A stretch of DNA of 64,000 nucleotides. Source: Undaria pinnatifida (lineage: Eukaryota; Sar; Phaeophyceae; Laminariales; Alariaceae). The translations under genes and the position numbers were made by a program. Below, in pieces: positions 21,723-34,339 of the stretch (position 1 is its first letter; each line of letters opens with the position of its first letter). Where the stretch lies: assembly GCA_012845835.1 (NCBI GenBank), contig JABAKD010000002.1:27268710-27332709 (forward strand), written 5' to 3'. The notes below the pieces were generated by a model that saw only the letters and a program-made list of their open reading frames with translations, did no database searches and was not told where the DNA came from.

Positions 21723-21785
21723 GTGAGCGGGGTGGGTTGGTGTGCGTGGATACCTGTGTCGAATATGTAGAGTTTTTTTTTAAAT

Positions 21786-21918
21786 TGGAGACCGTGGCTT
21801 AACACCCGTGTCGATCGAGATTATGTTAGTAAGAGGTCGCTCGCAGTTTGATTCATGCCGAACAAACAATAAATGTATATCAAGAGACCGCGGGTTGAAA
21901 CCCATGCCGAGCAAAGGT
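21786..21918 (+). repeat. threefold tRNA-T-arm-like tandem repeat
   Basis: Three units of about 45-52 bp each read GAG-(A/G)CCG/TCGC...(T/G)TTGA-(A/T)-CATGCCGA-CAAA, with the last unit showing GGGTTGAAACCC like a B-box arm. They are repeated at about 38,689-38,821 and 54,890-55,022. It is probably derived from tRNA-related repeat ends and is not a tRNA gene. Confidence 0.5.
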
Positions 21919-22610
21919 AATATGTATTTACGCGCCAAAAACTATCTCCCGATGGCGAATTGACTTTTAGAGGCCTTGAAGCGCCCGAAGCGCCCGGTCT
22001 TTCGATGCCGAGAGCAGTTCATTTTGAAGGTTTTGCTGCACGGTGTATCATCTCCCTGGATACCTAACATAAGAGATGTCAATTATTAAATAATCTTCCG
22101 TTTATCCATCACCACCCCGATCAACAATTAATTTAGTAGTTTTAATTTAATGATAACTTTCATAATCGCTCACAGGTATAACTTATTGTAAGTAATTACT
22201 TTGTCTACTCTATTTGCTCACCAGGTATAATTAGTTATTAACAGCAGTTAATTAGCTTTCTTAAATTCGTTCAATAATTACCACAATAATTGAGACTGCT
22301 TAGATGATGACTGTACCTGGAATTAATTATTACATGATTAATTGTTTCGCGTTTACACTGAGCCCACTAAACGGAACTACAGCTGTAGTTTGAAAAATAT
22401 AGTAGCTTGGGGGGACGATTTCACGTCAAAGCCCAGGGGCTAGCCCACCATGTCTAAGGGCACAACTATCGCATATCATCCCAGGTATTGATACCGTGTG
22501 GTGCTTGTGCGCGACGAAAGCACCATCATCGTGGAGTGACCTTCGTGGTTACGTCGGTGATAGTTGCGAAATTGGGTACAGTATTAACCACTCACCCCGT
22601 CGAACTCACA

Positions 22611-22736
22611 GCATACGTGTGCTTGAAGAAATTTGATAAACGCCAGGATAGTACTCTTAGTGATCCGTGGCTAACAAGAGAAGAAGGACCACATGAACGT
22701 TGGACTCCGTTCGGCTTTAAACTTGTACATTACTGA
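22611..22736 (+). CDS. possible terminal exon, A1 copy
   Basis: After an ACTCACAG acceptor the frame reads YVCLKKFDKRQD, SDPWLTREEGPHERW and TPFGFKLVHY followed by a stop. It is open in A1, A2 (39,514-39,639) and A3 (56,283-56,408) with few replacements and a protein-like composition. Its acceptor phase does not fit the phase-0 end of e5 directly, so another exon would be needed between them, or the call is wrong. No family is recognised. Confidence 0.25.
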   Translation, partial: AYVCLKKFDKRQDSTLSDPWLTREEGPHERWTPFGFKLVHY

Positions 22737-25471
22737 CAGTATCGTTTGGGTTTTGGGTCTTGAAAAAAACATTCCAAATAAGATCGCGATGAGCAATTCG
22801 ATAATTGACTCGGACATCATACCAAAAGGGTGGCATGCTACACCCGATGCTATTAACAGCATCGTCCGTTGATACTTTGAGTCTGTCGTTTTCGCCTTCA
22901 AAATAGAGCAAAAACGAAAGAAATTATTATACTGATCTAGTATGGAACCACGGCACTAGCACCAGATCACAAGCACAGGCAAACACACAGACGAACGTTG
23001 GACCCCTGCGAGATGGTGATGCTGGCGTGTTCAACGTTGTAGCTCCGGGGTTGCCCTTGCAATTACACATACACCCTTATTCTGTACTACCGCAGTATGT
23101 CAAACGCGATCACCGGTCACCCAGCAAGTAAGTGGTACGTACAATGGCACTGCCGTTGTGGTATGCAACCACGCATTGCAAGGGTATCACAGCATGATAT
23201 GATAGCTGGACACAACACGCTGGCAGGACTGCTCGTACGCATACATGGACTGTTAATAGAGCTATAGCTATTAATAGATGGAACGCGACTTCGCAATTCA
23301 CAGCACGCAGGCAGCACTGCTTACTCTACGTGTGCAGAGTGTCGGTAGTGGCGCAGGCAACACACAGCTAGATAGCGCAGCGACCACTCAGCTTCCCGGT
23401 AAACAACCAGCACAGAAGACAAACAACAACGACAGCAATCGGGATACGCCCGGAATTTCCGAGCGATAGAGCTGAGAGTTCAGCGTGACAAAATCTCGGA
23501 TAGCACGTAAGACAGTAGGTACTATTAGTAGGTGCAAGTAATACAGAATGAGGCTATGGTAGAATTGCCAGCTCGGCCTCGGGGCTATGATGCCGGGCAC
23601 GCCAGCATCTCCATGGGGTGCTTCACCACCTCAAGGAGTAGAGCTTTCGTCGTGCCTGCCTGTGCTTGTTGTATGGTGCTATAATACTGCAGTCCCGTAC
23701 TACATTTAGTATGGTAATTTTGCTTTTTACCGTTTCACTTTAGAAGGCGAAAACAACCATTGAAATCGTCAGCAGTACACGGTAGCATCAGGTGTAAGCA
23801 TGCGCACCTTTGTGGTAGGATGTCCGAGCTTCTATCCTCGACACCGTCACTGCTGTACCTTTTTCTTTTTCTGAAGGTCCATTTTTTGTATTTTTGCAAG
23901 ACCCGAAAAACCAAACGATCTTATCGTTACTGCACCAGTGTCATACGAGAACAGCAGAAAAATACTTCTTCTACTGTATGTTGTTCGCATGACACGCGAC
24001 ATCCAGCACATACAGCAGTGTCCGTGCCGATTCTTCGATCTATGAAGATACCAAGGTGCAACCTCCGTGGTCACAAACTAAACGTAGGCGACAGAGACAT
24101 ATCGTACCGGTACACCGCCAATACCGTAGGTATTGCTTCACTGTCCTGGTATCCTAGTCCTACGATAGCAGGATACAATTGTAGCTGGGCCCGGCACACC
24201 CTGTGGCAGCACGGCCGCTCGTACGTAGCTGGTATGCCGAGTGCTGCAGTACTTGGTAGTGCTACTGGCAACACACAGCTAGATAGATAGCACGGCGACC
24301 GCGCAGCACAGACAGACCCTTCCCGGTAAACAGCCAGCATGCAACGGGAACATCGATCGAGAGGGGTTTACGAGCGATTAGAGAAGTTTTACATATTAGC
24401 TGTTTAGTGCAGCATCTCCATGGAACGCCTCACCACCTCGCAGGGTTCAATGTTCGTCGTGTGTTTGCCTGCATGTTGTCTGGTGCTGCTACATTATGAC
24501 CGCCGAGCTGGATGCGCTGGGTGTCGTTGGTAGAAAGAGCGATTCAATGTGAAGAACACACACCTCACGCACCGTACTCGCGATGGCAGATATTGCATCT
24601 CTCTAGAATGAAGAATCGACCCGGACACCCTATGGAGATGCTGGATGCAGATAGGTAGCACACGCAACCCACACAGCTTGTCCCTTCTCTTCTTTCGTTG
24701 TACTTCGTATATATGATACCGGTATCCATGTCGTTGGCTGAGCCACGACGTTATTTGATTTGTTCACTCTACTGTAAGTTCAAGACGAAATTATTGGATA
24801 TTTGGGAGCCTTTAGAAGCTAGAAAAAGACGCATGATTATCAGCAGCAGCTAGCATCAGGTGCTATATGCACGCTTCCACAGCACGATGTCCGGGCTTCT
24901 ATCCCCGAAGGCTGCTTGCACGTTTTTTTTTTGTTTTCGTTTTATTTCTTGGGAAAATGTTTTGCGATATCGCATCAAGCGTATTACGGTGATCGGCTTT
25001 AGACTCTTATCCTCTATTCTATTATTGTAGATTCGTGCTGCTCGTATCATCAATGTAGATACCTGGTGCCTGGTATGACACGATACCTGGTATATAGAGC
25101 AGTAATAAGGTTTAGGATTGCTGGCTTGTATACTGTATGTTCCGCTCTTTCGCATTGACTACGTTGGGCATTGCATGAACAGATGTACCTCTGTCTTGTA
25201 TTAATAATGTGTGGTCACAGAGCTTGTACCTGGCATCTCTGCATCACGAGAAACGGGGCACGGGCACAAAATTTGCTGGGTATCCATGTGTAGAAAGAAC
25301 GGTTGAACCATCGATTCATTTATTTGCCGTTTTGTTCTGGTAGCACTCCTTTTGTTTGTTGACCGTTTTCATCATTGGCAAAATATCAAACAAAAGATGA
25401 GCAAACACCCTTCCTGTTTGCTTTCCCCATTTTTTTTTTCCACCCCCTCCCCCCTTCCCCCCAACCTTCAG

Positions 25472-25946
25472 ATCGCCAACGCCGTCGCCGAGAAAGTCGA
25501 CGCGCACACCGTCGACACCGCCGTCGCCGGCGGCACGCTTTTCATTCACGGCAGAACCATCGAGGGCGACGGTCTCGCCTCTCCTCCCGAAAGCTTTACT
25601 GTAGGAGCAGAAGAAAACACACCCGCCCCTTAAACCTGGTGCGAATCCAGCCGCGGTGGCGCTGACGCTGCCACCAACATTCCTATGGGAGTTTCTACTG
25701 CTTGCGATGCCTCGCGGTGTCTCGTGATGTCTCGTGCGAAACGGAGAACCGGTTCGGTGGCTACCTGTGCGGTGCGGGTAACTCGGAGAAGTTGGGCAGT
25801 AGCTGCCGGCTGTGTTACACCGACCAGGAAGGATGGATAATTTTTGTGCTGGGGACTCCGAGGCTAGGCACGTGGTGATGTGCGATGCTATGCGGCCTCC
25901 GTCTGCGTTGGGGTGCAGTGTGGATTGCGCGGAGAAGAACGTCACG
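25472..25946 (+). pseudogene. exon e1, B1 copy: cysteine-rich repeat protein, damaged
   Basis: A strong acceptor (long T/C tract ending CCTTCAG) and a GTGAGT donor bracket the exon. It starts IANAVAEKVDAHTVDTAVAGG and TLFIHGRTIEG, i.e. without the four-base insertion of the A copies. An in-frame TAA follows ENTPAP. Further on, a local duplication around CTCGTGATGTCTCGTG and a loss of about 33 bases after CRLCYTDQE shift the frame. The cysteines of the CRLCY block are intact here, unlike A. The exon end (DCAEKNVT) leaves phase 0, which fits e2. Confidence 0.72.
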
Positions 25947-26478
25947 GTGAGTAGCAGCGGCGGTTTTTGATCGTACATACACTCATAGCAAATGCCTGGT
26001 ACCATGTACCTGTTAAAAACATATTGACCTCACTGTTCGGAATCGTAAGGAACGATTGGGTATCATTGAACTCGACGTATTTTTTTGCCGGTACATGTTC
26101 GTTACATATCATGTTTGCTGCGCTTGTTCGTGCCCCCCCCCCGCTCCACGTTCAAGTTGTTGGCTTAATATGGATGACTATGACTCGACATGATATTATG
26201 CAGGTACATATTAGGATCACTGTGTAAAAGTGTAATATACTCGGCTACAGTACGCGTCACCACGTATTTTAGTCCGGGAGCAAAGTATGATTTGAGGCTA
26301 GGGTGCGTCATACACCAACTACACCAATTTCAGCATAAACAAAGTTTTCTTATCTGGCATGCAAAGCCGAGTCGGTATCTACTACCAGTAGCTCCCAATA
26401 GGTGTTGTCGCGTGCTGCACGGAGGGTAATAGAAATACCAGTTAGTTCGTAAGCTGCTTAAGTAGATACCGGTAGGTT

Positions 26479-26653
26479 CGACTACAGAAGGCACCCGCCC
26501 TCACGAAATTCAGTAGGGAGAAGCTCGGGCTCGTTTTCTCGACATGAGCAAGAAACTCAACGGAAGACACGGTGCTTAGGGGTGGCTTGAAATTTGTGCA
26601 TCGCGGCTGGACCCGAAATCGATGGTTATTTCCAGCGGGCGCCCTCTGTAGTC
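26479..26653. mobile_element. CACTA-like MITE, B1 copy
   Basis: Same element and site as in A1. In this copy the inverted ends extend to about 20 bp, from CGACTACAGAAGGC on the left to the complement on the right. Confidence 0.7.
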
Positions 26654-27129
26654 GGTACATTTCCTCGGTCGAGGCTGTTATTGTTCCGTGAGCCGGGATT
26701 TTGTCACCAACTACTGCTGGTAGTCGGCGGCTGAAAATTCGATCCGGTGAGGACTATTGCTACCATTATTCGACGCTTATGAGATCGTCTCCCCGAACAC
26801 GGTAATATTTAAATGAACTAATCGCCAATTAATTAATCAACTGGTGAATTAATTGGTCAAGTGTTTTCCGAATGCCTTTTTATTGCTCAAATGAGTGCGG
26901 CGACGTCTGTAGCGGTGGACGCTACGGGGATTTCAACAGCAACTGAGGGCACATCATGAATTGACCCCAAGTTTTGATTTAGTAGTTAAATGATGAAAAA
27001 AAAATTTCAACCATATCCTCCCTCGTTTTAGACGCCATCGTCTCGCCTAGCATTGGAAATTCAACTAATTAACTAACCCCCAATCATTTTTTAATTGTTT
27101 TTCCTTTATACCCATTTTATTGACATTAG

Positions 27130-27334
27130 GTGTGCGACGACACTTGCGGCAGTGGACGCCACGGCGACTACAACTGCGATTGGAGAGGGCACGGCTCCAC
27201 CTGGCGCTACCGCTTCGACGATGTCAAGACCGCTCTCCTAGCCGACGAGGTCGGCAAGCGCCGCGGCGGGCGCGTGTTCATGTGCGATACCCACGAGCCT
27301 ACACACGAGGCTTCGTCCCAGGCTCTGACGACAG
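27130..27334 (+). pseudogene. exon e2, B1 copy: cysteine-rich block
   Basis: The acceptor is ACATTAG and the donor GACGACAG-GTGAGC. It starts in phase 0 and ends two bases into a codon. It encodes VCDDTCGSGRHGDYNCDW, then a block ending GGRVFMCDTHEP. Relative to B3, the two cysteines of the C-R-Y-C-F core are replaced (WRYRF), and one base is missing after HEA, so the last residues are out of frame. The pattern C-x3-C ... N-C-x-W ... C-R-x-C-[YF] ... M-C-D-T is the family signature here. Confidence 0.72.
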
Positions 27335-28090
27335 GTGAGCCTTGCGTGGCAGTTGGTGATAGGGGAGCATGAAAAGCGCCGTGTTTAGCTGTGGCTAAAA
27401 CTCGCACTCGCGTTTAAGGGACGTTTGTTGAAGTTGTGTACGATACATTTTACGGTGCGGTCAACGCGTACAACAGTAAACACCGTGGGTGGCAGTAACA
27501 TTACCGTTCTACTGTAAGCTATTATCAGGTCGTACTTGGTTTGACAAATAGTAGTTACAAGGCTTGGCATTGCAGAAGCTATAACGCGGCTCCCCTGGTG
27601 GCCTGTGATCAACCGCTCGAAACACTTGACACCAACAGCCCAAGCTTTATACCTCTAGTTTGTGGCAGCCGTGTATTTTAGCTGTTAGTCAGTTGCATAT
27701 TTCACTCTAGCTTTGCGTCGCGCACCCACAAAACAACTTTTCCACCTCGCTCGGTGGGCCTTCCCTCCACCTTTTCCCTGCTGTAGCACCAACGACTTCT
27801 ATTTCTCGGCTGTTTCTTCACTCCCCCAACCATCCACTACCGAGAACAATTGCATCCGAAAATACGCGTGCGTGGTCCTTCCAGTGCACTGCCGTATGTG
27901 TACCTCTTTTAATATTATTATTACTTTGGGTTGCTCTTCCACTCGAGAGTGACTGGAGCCTGCCCTGTGACCACGGACTTGACTACTGTGGCCATGATGA
28001 GCTAATGTAAGAACAACAACTGCCGTATACATAAGCCGATTGTCGCTTTGACACATGGTTCTTGTACACGGTGCGTGTCCGTCCTTCCAG

Positions 28091-28306
28091 CGGCTGTGAC
28101 TCGGACTGCAAATCCAGCGACGGCGCCATCCGCGTCTGCGACACGATCTGCTCCGAGGATCACCCCGTGTACGACACCAAGAGCTGCGACGACGACACCT
28201 TCGGCAAGAACTGCCGGATTTTGCTACACCAACATGGCCGCTGCCAAAGAGGCCGACGCCTTGGGCCACGACGCACATGCGTGCAGAAGCAGCGCCTGTC
28301 CGAAAC
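28091..28306 (+). pseudogene. exon e3, B1 copy: cysteine-rich block, deleted
   Basis: The acceptor is CCTTCCAG and the donor GAAAC-GTGAGT. It joins e2 in phase. It encodes GCDSDCKSSDGAIRVCDTIC, then SCDDDTFGKNCRI. An extra T in the C-R-I-C-Y block, shared by all B copies, shifts the frame. A deletion of 70 bases relative to B3 removes the M-C-D-T part. It ends two bases into a codon, which matches the start phase of e4. Confidence 0.72.
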
Positions 28307-30060
28307 GTGAGTCGAAATTCTGTTTGAAGCTTCTTGGGACCCATGCAGTTGGAAGTATAGGGGTTAAATAACTTGAGAAGCGCGGTCTTGCCATACAGTA
28401 CAGGACGCCTATCATAATAAGAATCAGACCTATCGAACCGGGCTTGGTTTCTTATTTGGGAGAATTTGCGTTCTATGCTGGCGTCAGTCCTGTATAACGG
28501 CAAGCATATGCATTGTTTATGTTGCTGTAATCTGGCTGCCTTTTTTAGTAGCCTGTTTCTTTTTATTTCGGGAAGCCATGGTAATTAGATCCCACGATAC
28601 AGACCAAAACCTATTTACTCCCCTTATTTTGTTTTGTTTTTACTAAACACGTTTGCTTCTAATTACTGTGTTTCCCGTAATAGGTGTCCTTAACCAGGTA
28701 CTGTGTAGCGATACAACAAATGAGAAGCGCGATGCTGCCATAGTGGGAGCGTGTAGCATAAGGCAGTTCATGCTACGCGTCACCAGCGGAACCGCCCGCC
28801 CTCACTTCAACCAATACCTTCGTGGGAACGGTTCTGTGGAGCAGGAGAAGGGACTACTTCCCCCACTAAAGAAACAAACACCTCTCATGTAGCAACTTGT
28901 TGCAAGAAATTCTTGCGCAATTTCTTGGGCTCTTGACGGATCGGGAGCATCGTAAGGGTGGCGTTAGTGCGTTGTCTGAAGTGCTCGTAGAACCCTTCAG
29001 TTGTCGCGACGTTTGATGGTAGACGGGTTTCCACTCCACCACACCGGTCTCAATCCTCCTGCAGTGCGCGTTCGAGGCGACCGCCCACTTACCGAGATTT
29101 TATTTGCTGGTGCTTCTGAAGTCTCCCCATCTGGTCGCCTGCACAGTACAAGTTGTCCGGGAGTTCGCTCAAACATTTTTGCCGCTCAGCTCCGGTGTGC
29201 ACTGGCATTTCAGGCATGCCGGCATTCATCATGCACGCATACTGCTTTGCGGAGTGCGTGAGTCTCGGGAGAGGAACGGGACTGTGGGCTATTCCTTCCC
29301 CATCGAAACAATCCGCCCGATCTCCACTCGGCAGTCCCCCCTCTTCTACCCGCTGGTCCGCATCACCAGCAGGTCCCTACATGCTCTAAGAGAGGCCGCT
29401 CCTCTCGTCAGTGTCAGCCGTGTGAAGCGTACAGACTCATTCGGAAAACAAAGGGTTACCGCGATACCAACTAGCCGTATCGCGCTGATCACTTTCGAAC
29501 TCCATCTGGCTGAAATAACACCCGGGCTTGCTGCGCAAACCGCAATTTTTTACCGCCATGTTGAGATGAGCCGGGTGGAGTGAGCTAATGCAGGAGATGC
29601 GCAGTACGAAGAAAATAGAGTCCGGAGGTAGCGATGATAACCCTTCATGAAATAAAAAAACGTTGGGACAAGCGGAAATAAGCGCGTGTTAGCCTCGATG
29701 CAATCTGCAGTTACGTGCCGAAACGCATGATGAGCAACAATAAGTAGAATGCGTTACGGTATCCTTGGTTACCTGGAATAGCGCTACAGAGACCACCACA
29801 CATGACACACATACTAACAAGGTGACGAAAAGGGCAGTCAGATAATAGTTGCTTGGTTTGGGGAGGACAAAGGGCAACAATTTCAATATTTTGGTCATAG
29901 TGTTTTGGACCAGGAATTGCTTGTTTTCACATTTTCGCTTGTGCTGCTATCGCCCTGAACTCCCTGCATTGCATGGTAGTTTCTGCTTTGTTTTTCATCG
30001 AGCTCAATGGGAGGAGCGCGAAAGCGACAGTACTGAGACTATAGCTGTCGTTCTTTTTTT
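28307..30060. other. downstream stretch of B1 with worn minus-strand coding remnant
   Basis: No plus-strand exon is recognised after e3. Around 28,780-29,160 the minus strand matches the B3 region 63,390-63,790, where a longer open frame survives; here it is worn. The rest (29,160-30,060) is kept almost unchanged in B2, which reflects recent duplication and not selection. I see no gene. Confidence 0.4.
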
Positions 30061-30270
30061 TCTATTTGTTTGCTCTCTTATTTCCCTCCTAGCCGGCCCT
30101 ATGCCGGTATCTTCCACTTCGTGTTGTTTGTCCGTGCACCATCAGCTATCTTCGTGTTGTTTTGTCCGTGCAACAGTATCTGTTTATCTTCAGCACGTAT
30201 GCCGTTCTTCTTGCAGCTTTTCTTTTCTAATCTTCTCTCATCACATTCTTCAGAACACCTGTTTTTTTTT
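30060..30270 (+). repeat. repeat block related to 13,150-13,345
   Basis: The CCGGCCCTATGCCGG hairpin, two GTCCGTGCA blocks and a TTCAGCACGTATGCCG block match the older copy outside the array. It is followed by a T-rich tract (TTTTTTCC)n that differs in length between B1 and B2. Confidence 0.6.
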
Positions 30271-30588
30271 TCCTTTTTTTCTTTTTCCTTTTTTTCCTTC
30301 GTATTTTATGATCTGGCTTGTTTCGTTGTGTTCTCGTATCCGGTATGCTAGCATTTCACTTGCTTTACGACTGTTCGGTGTACTCTGTATCACAGTCTGC
30401 GACCACATAATTTGTGTCTCTAGGATGAAGAATCAGCACCAACACTGGGTGTACCTACGAAAGAACTGTTTAATATGAAGCCAACACACACGTTTCCAAC
30501 AGGTGTAACCCCGAGCAAACAACGACCTTGGTCTCAATCAATCAAGTATGCTTTCGTTAGTCTCACGAGTACTACTATGGTCAACAGT

Positions 30589-31380
30589 ATTTATTTATTT
30601 ATTTATTTATTTTGTCTTGGTTTCTTTCGTTGTTTCTCTCTTTTACAAGGTATTTTGGTTTAATGAGAAGAACACAAAGGGGGGTGGGGGGGAAACAGGA
30701 GGAGTAGAAGGAAAGCCGTCCAAGGGAATGGGGGCAGGGGGGGCAACAGGAGGAATAGAAGGGAGACCGCGGTGGACGAAGGCAGGAAGGAGATGGCAGA
30801 CAGGGTAGCAAGGTACCAGGCCGACTAGTAGGTACATAGCACTTTTCGTCTTTCTCTGGGGTATTTTTTTCCCCTTTGTTCCCTCCTTGCGTGTCCAGGT
30901 TTTTGGCTCGTGTTCGGATTATCTTATTTTGGTTTTACTTTACTTTATTTTATTTCATTTTATTATGTTTCTTTTCCGAGCTTTGGCTCTCCTTTGCAGT
31001 TGGGTTGTTTCTTCGATTTCCCCTTCATTTTGTTTGTTTCATTTTTTGTTTTATTTTTATCTTTGTTTTTATTTGTTTTCTCATTTTGTTTTTTGTTTTT
31101 TGTTTTTGTTTTTGTTTTTGTTTTTGTTTATTTCGTATTTCTCTCTTCCAATGTATTTCTGTTGCTGACGTATGTATGTTGTGCCTGTCGTACCCAGTAC
31201 TAGGGCATGACATTGCGTTGTCGAATGCATTACGATGCATTATCTCTGTGTCGTGGCTTGTGACCACAGAGCTGATCTTTCTAGGGTGAAGAATCAGTAC
31301 GGACACTGGGTGTGCTGGATGTCGACGAGTAGAAGAACGGTTTAATGTGAAGAACACACACACACACACACACACACAGT
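30589..31380 (-). mobile_element. 792-bp retroposon-like insertion, unit 1 only
   Basis: The insertion lies between ...GTCAACAGT and CTCGACTATC, which are adjacent in B2/A3 (47,482-47,489). ACAGT is present on both sides (30,584-30,588 and 31,376-31,380), a 5-bp target duplication. On the minus strand it starts with (GT)n and ends in (AAAT)n, as in retroposons with simple tails. It is nearly identical to the truncated copy at 6,525-7,191. The open frames in it are low-complexity artefacts. It entered after the 16-kb duplication, or was absent from the copied chromosome. Confidence 0.85.
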
Positions 31381-34339
31381 CTCGACTATCTATATACTTG
31401 GTTCGGGATATATTTCAAGCCGGAAATGTAGACTGCGCGAAACCGCGAAACTTACCTAAAACGTGATTGCCTGACAATTTTACCCAAAACAAAACGCCCA
31501 ATTCTTGTCCCGGTACTCTGCCATCTCTTGCGGGCTCATGCCCCCAGGCAGAAGAGCTTTTTCTAATTGTTTGTGGCCTCTTTTCCGCCCTGTTTTTTTC
31601 AAGACTCAAAACCAAAGCGATCGTATTATATTACTAAGACGAAAACAGCAGAGAAGAGACTGCTCCCTGCTCCGGTCAACGATGACCGATACTACGAATG
31701 TATTTTAATAGACCACGGCCATCCACACCCCCCTGACCAGATCAACCGCGATCGCTGGTCACCCAGCAAGCAGTACGTACAACGGTGCTGCCGCTGTGGT
31801 ATGCAACCACGCAATGCAAGAGTATCACAGCATGATAGCTCGGCAAATAATCATCATGGCTGATAGCAGGGTTAATGTCCGTCATCACTATTAATATTGA
31901 TCAGGTTTCGACTCATGACAGCTTACTAAAAACGGGCGACCGGTGTACTACGCAGCTTGCAAAGATGAGTATCAACCCTAAATTGGTCGAACTCACAGCT
32001 GACGTTGTTAGAATAATGTAATAAAACACGTGGACAGGACTGCCAGTACGCTTACATGCTTCGAAGGACATGGTAGACTATCAATAGTATGTACTTCCCA
32101 CAGATCTAGATAGCACGCGACCTCGCAATGCACATCACGCAGGCAGCACTGCTGCTCTACGGTAGTGCCGCGGATAGCAGACAGCTAGATAGCGCGGCGA
32201 CCACGCAGCTTCCCGAACAAATCCCCAGCACAGAAGACAAACAACAACGACAGCAACCGGGATACGCCCGGAACTTCCGAGCGATAGAGCTGAGAGTTCA
32301 GCATGACAAAATCTCGGATAGCACCTGCTACAGTACTCGTAGGCATTATTAGTAGGTGCAAGTAACACAGAATGAGGCTGTGGTAGAATTGCCAGCTCGG
32401 CCTCGGGGCTATAACGCCGGACACGCCAGCATCTCCATGGGGTGCCTCACCACCTCAAGGAGTAAAACGTTCGTCGTGCCTGCCTGTGCTTGTTGTATGG
32501 TGCCATAATACTGCAGTCCCATACTACATTTAGTATGATAATTTTGCTTTTTTACCGTTTTACTTTATAAGGCGAAAACAACCGTTGAAATTGTCAGCAG
32601 TACACGGTAGCATCAGGTGTAAGCATGCGCACCTTTGTGGTAGGATGTCCGAGCTTCTATCCTCGACACCGTCACTGCTGTACCTTTTTTTTTCTTTGAG
32701 GGCCCTTTTTTTTTGTTCATTTTTGTATTTTCGCAAAACCCGAAAAACCAAACGATCCTATCGTTATTGCACCAGTGCCATACGAGAACAGCAGAGACAC
32801 TACTGCTACTGTATGTTGTTCGCATGACACGCGACATCGAGCACGTACAGCAGTGTCCCGTGCCGATTCTTCGATCTATGAAGATACCAAGGTGCAACCT
32901 CCGTGGTCACAAACTGAACGTAGGCGACAGAGACATATCATACCGGTACACCGCCAATACCGTAGGTATTGCTTCACTGTCCTGGTATCCTAGTCCTACG
33001 ATAGCAGGATACAGTTGTAGCTGGGCCCGGCACACCCTGTGGCAGCACGGCCGCTCGTACGTAGCTGGTATGCCGAGTGCTGCAGTACTTGACAGTGCTA
33101 CTGGCAACACACAGCTAGATAGATAGCACGGCGACGGCGCAGCACAGACAGACCCTTCCCGGTAAACAGCCAGCATGCACCAGGAACATCGATCGAGAGG
33201 GGTTTACGAGCGATTAGAGAAGTTGATCATACTAGTTACTTGCAGCATCTCCATGGGACGCCTCACCACCTCGCAGGGTTAACGTTCGTCGTGTGTTTGC
33301 CTGTTTGTTGCCTGGTGTTACATTATGACCGCCGAGCTGGATGCGCTGGGTGTCGTTGGTAGAAAGAGCGATTCAATGTGAAGAACACACACCCCACGCA
33401 CCGTACTCGCGATGACAGAGGGTGTATCTCTCTAGGATGAAGAATCGACCCGGACACCCTATGGAGGTGCTGGATGCAGATAGGTAGCACACGCGACTCA
33501 CACAGCTTGTCGCTTCTCTTCTTTCGTTGTACTTCGTATATATGATATACTGTACCGGTATTCATGTCGTTGGCTGAGCCACGACGTTATTTGATTTATC
33601 CACCCTACTGTAAGTTCAAGACGAAATTATTGAATATTTGGGAGCCTTTAGAGGCTAGAAAAAGGCGCATGGTTATCAGCAGCAGCTAGCATCAGGTGCT
33701 ATATGCACGCTTCCATAGCACGATGTCCGGGCTTCTATCCCCGAAGGCTGCTTGCACGTTTTTTTTCGTTTTCCTTTTATTGTTTAGGAACATGTTTTGC
33801 GATATCGCAACAAGCGTATTACGATGAACGGCTTAAGACTCATATCCTCTATAGACTACTACCAGGTACTCCGTATTAGTATTGTAGATTCGTACTGCTC
33901 GTATCATCGATGTAGATACATGGTGCCTGGTATGACACGATGCCTGGAATATAGAGCAGTAATAAGGTTTACGATTGCAGGCTTGTATACTGTATGTTCT
34001 GCTCTTTCGCATTGACTACGTTGCTGGTATATAGAGCAGTAATAAGGTTTACGATTGCTGGCTTGTATACTGTATGTTCCGCTCTTTCGCATTGACTACG
34101 TTGGGCTTTGTATGAGCAGATGTACCTCTGTCTCGTATTAATAATGTGTGGTCACAGAGCTTGTACCTGGCATCTCTGCATTACGAGAAACGGGGCACGG
34201 GCACAAAGTTTGCTGGGTGTCGATGTGTAGAAAGAACGCTTTAACCAGCGATTCTTTGTTTGCCGTTTTTTTCTGGTACCGTAGCACCCCCTTTGTTTGT
34301 TGACCATTCTTATCATTGGCGAAAACAACAAACAAAACA

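Larger units (their letters stand above)
15340..23100 (+). repeat. tandem array half A1
   Basis: First A half. It corresponds to 31,381-40,000 (A2) and 47,488-56,770 (A3), apart from the first about 900 bp which A1 lacks. It contains exon e1 (18,266-18,748), e4 (20,285-20,578), e5 (21,286-21,722), an A-specific inverted-repeat transposon (17,448-18,207) and a MITE (19,311-19,493). It differs from A2 and A3 more than those two differ from each other. Confidence 0.85.
23100..31380 (+). repeat. tandem array half B1
   Basis: First B half. It shares its first about 3.8 kb with A halves (minus the 760-bp transposon) up to about 26,910, then carries e2 and e3 in place of e4 and e5. It contains e1 (25,472-25,946), a MITE, e2 (27,130-27,334), e3 (28,091-28,306) and a unit-1-specific 792-bp insertion at its right end. 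By eye it is almost identical to B2 over most of its length. Confidence 0.85.

Noticed and set aside
25316-26005. 229-codon minus-strand frame over B1 e1, repeated in B2
   Set aside because: Shadow of exon e1 and its pyrimidine tract; the plus-strand exon has splice signals and family motifs.
27799-28503. 234-codon minus-strand frame, identical in B1 and B2
   Set aside because: It lies opposite exon e3 and its introns; identity follows from recent duplication, and the frame is not kept at this length in B3.
29104-29583. 159-codon plus-strand frame in B1 and B2
   Set aside because: No recognised motif, no splice evidence, and it overlaps a worn minus-strand remnant; its conservation is explained by recent copying.
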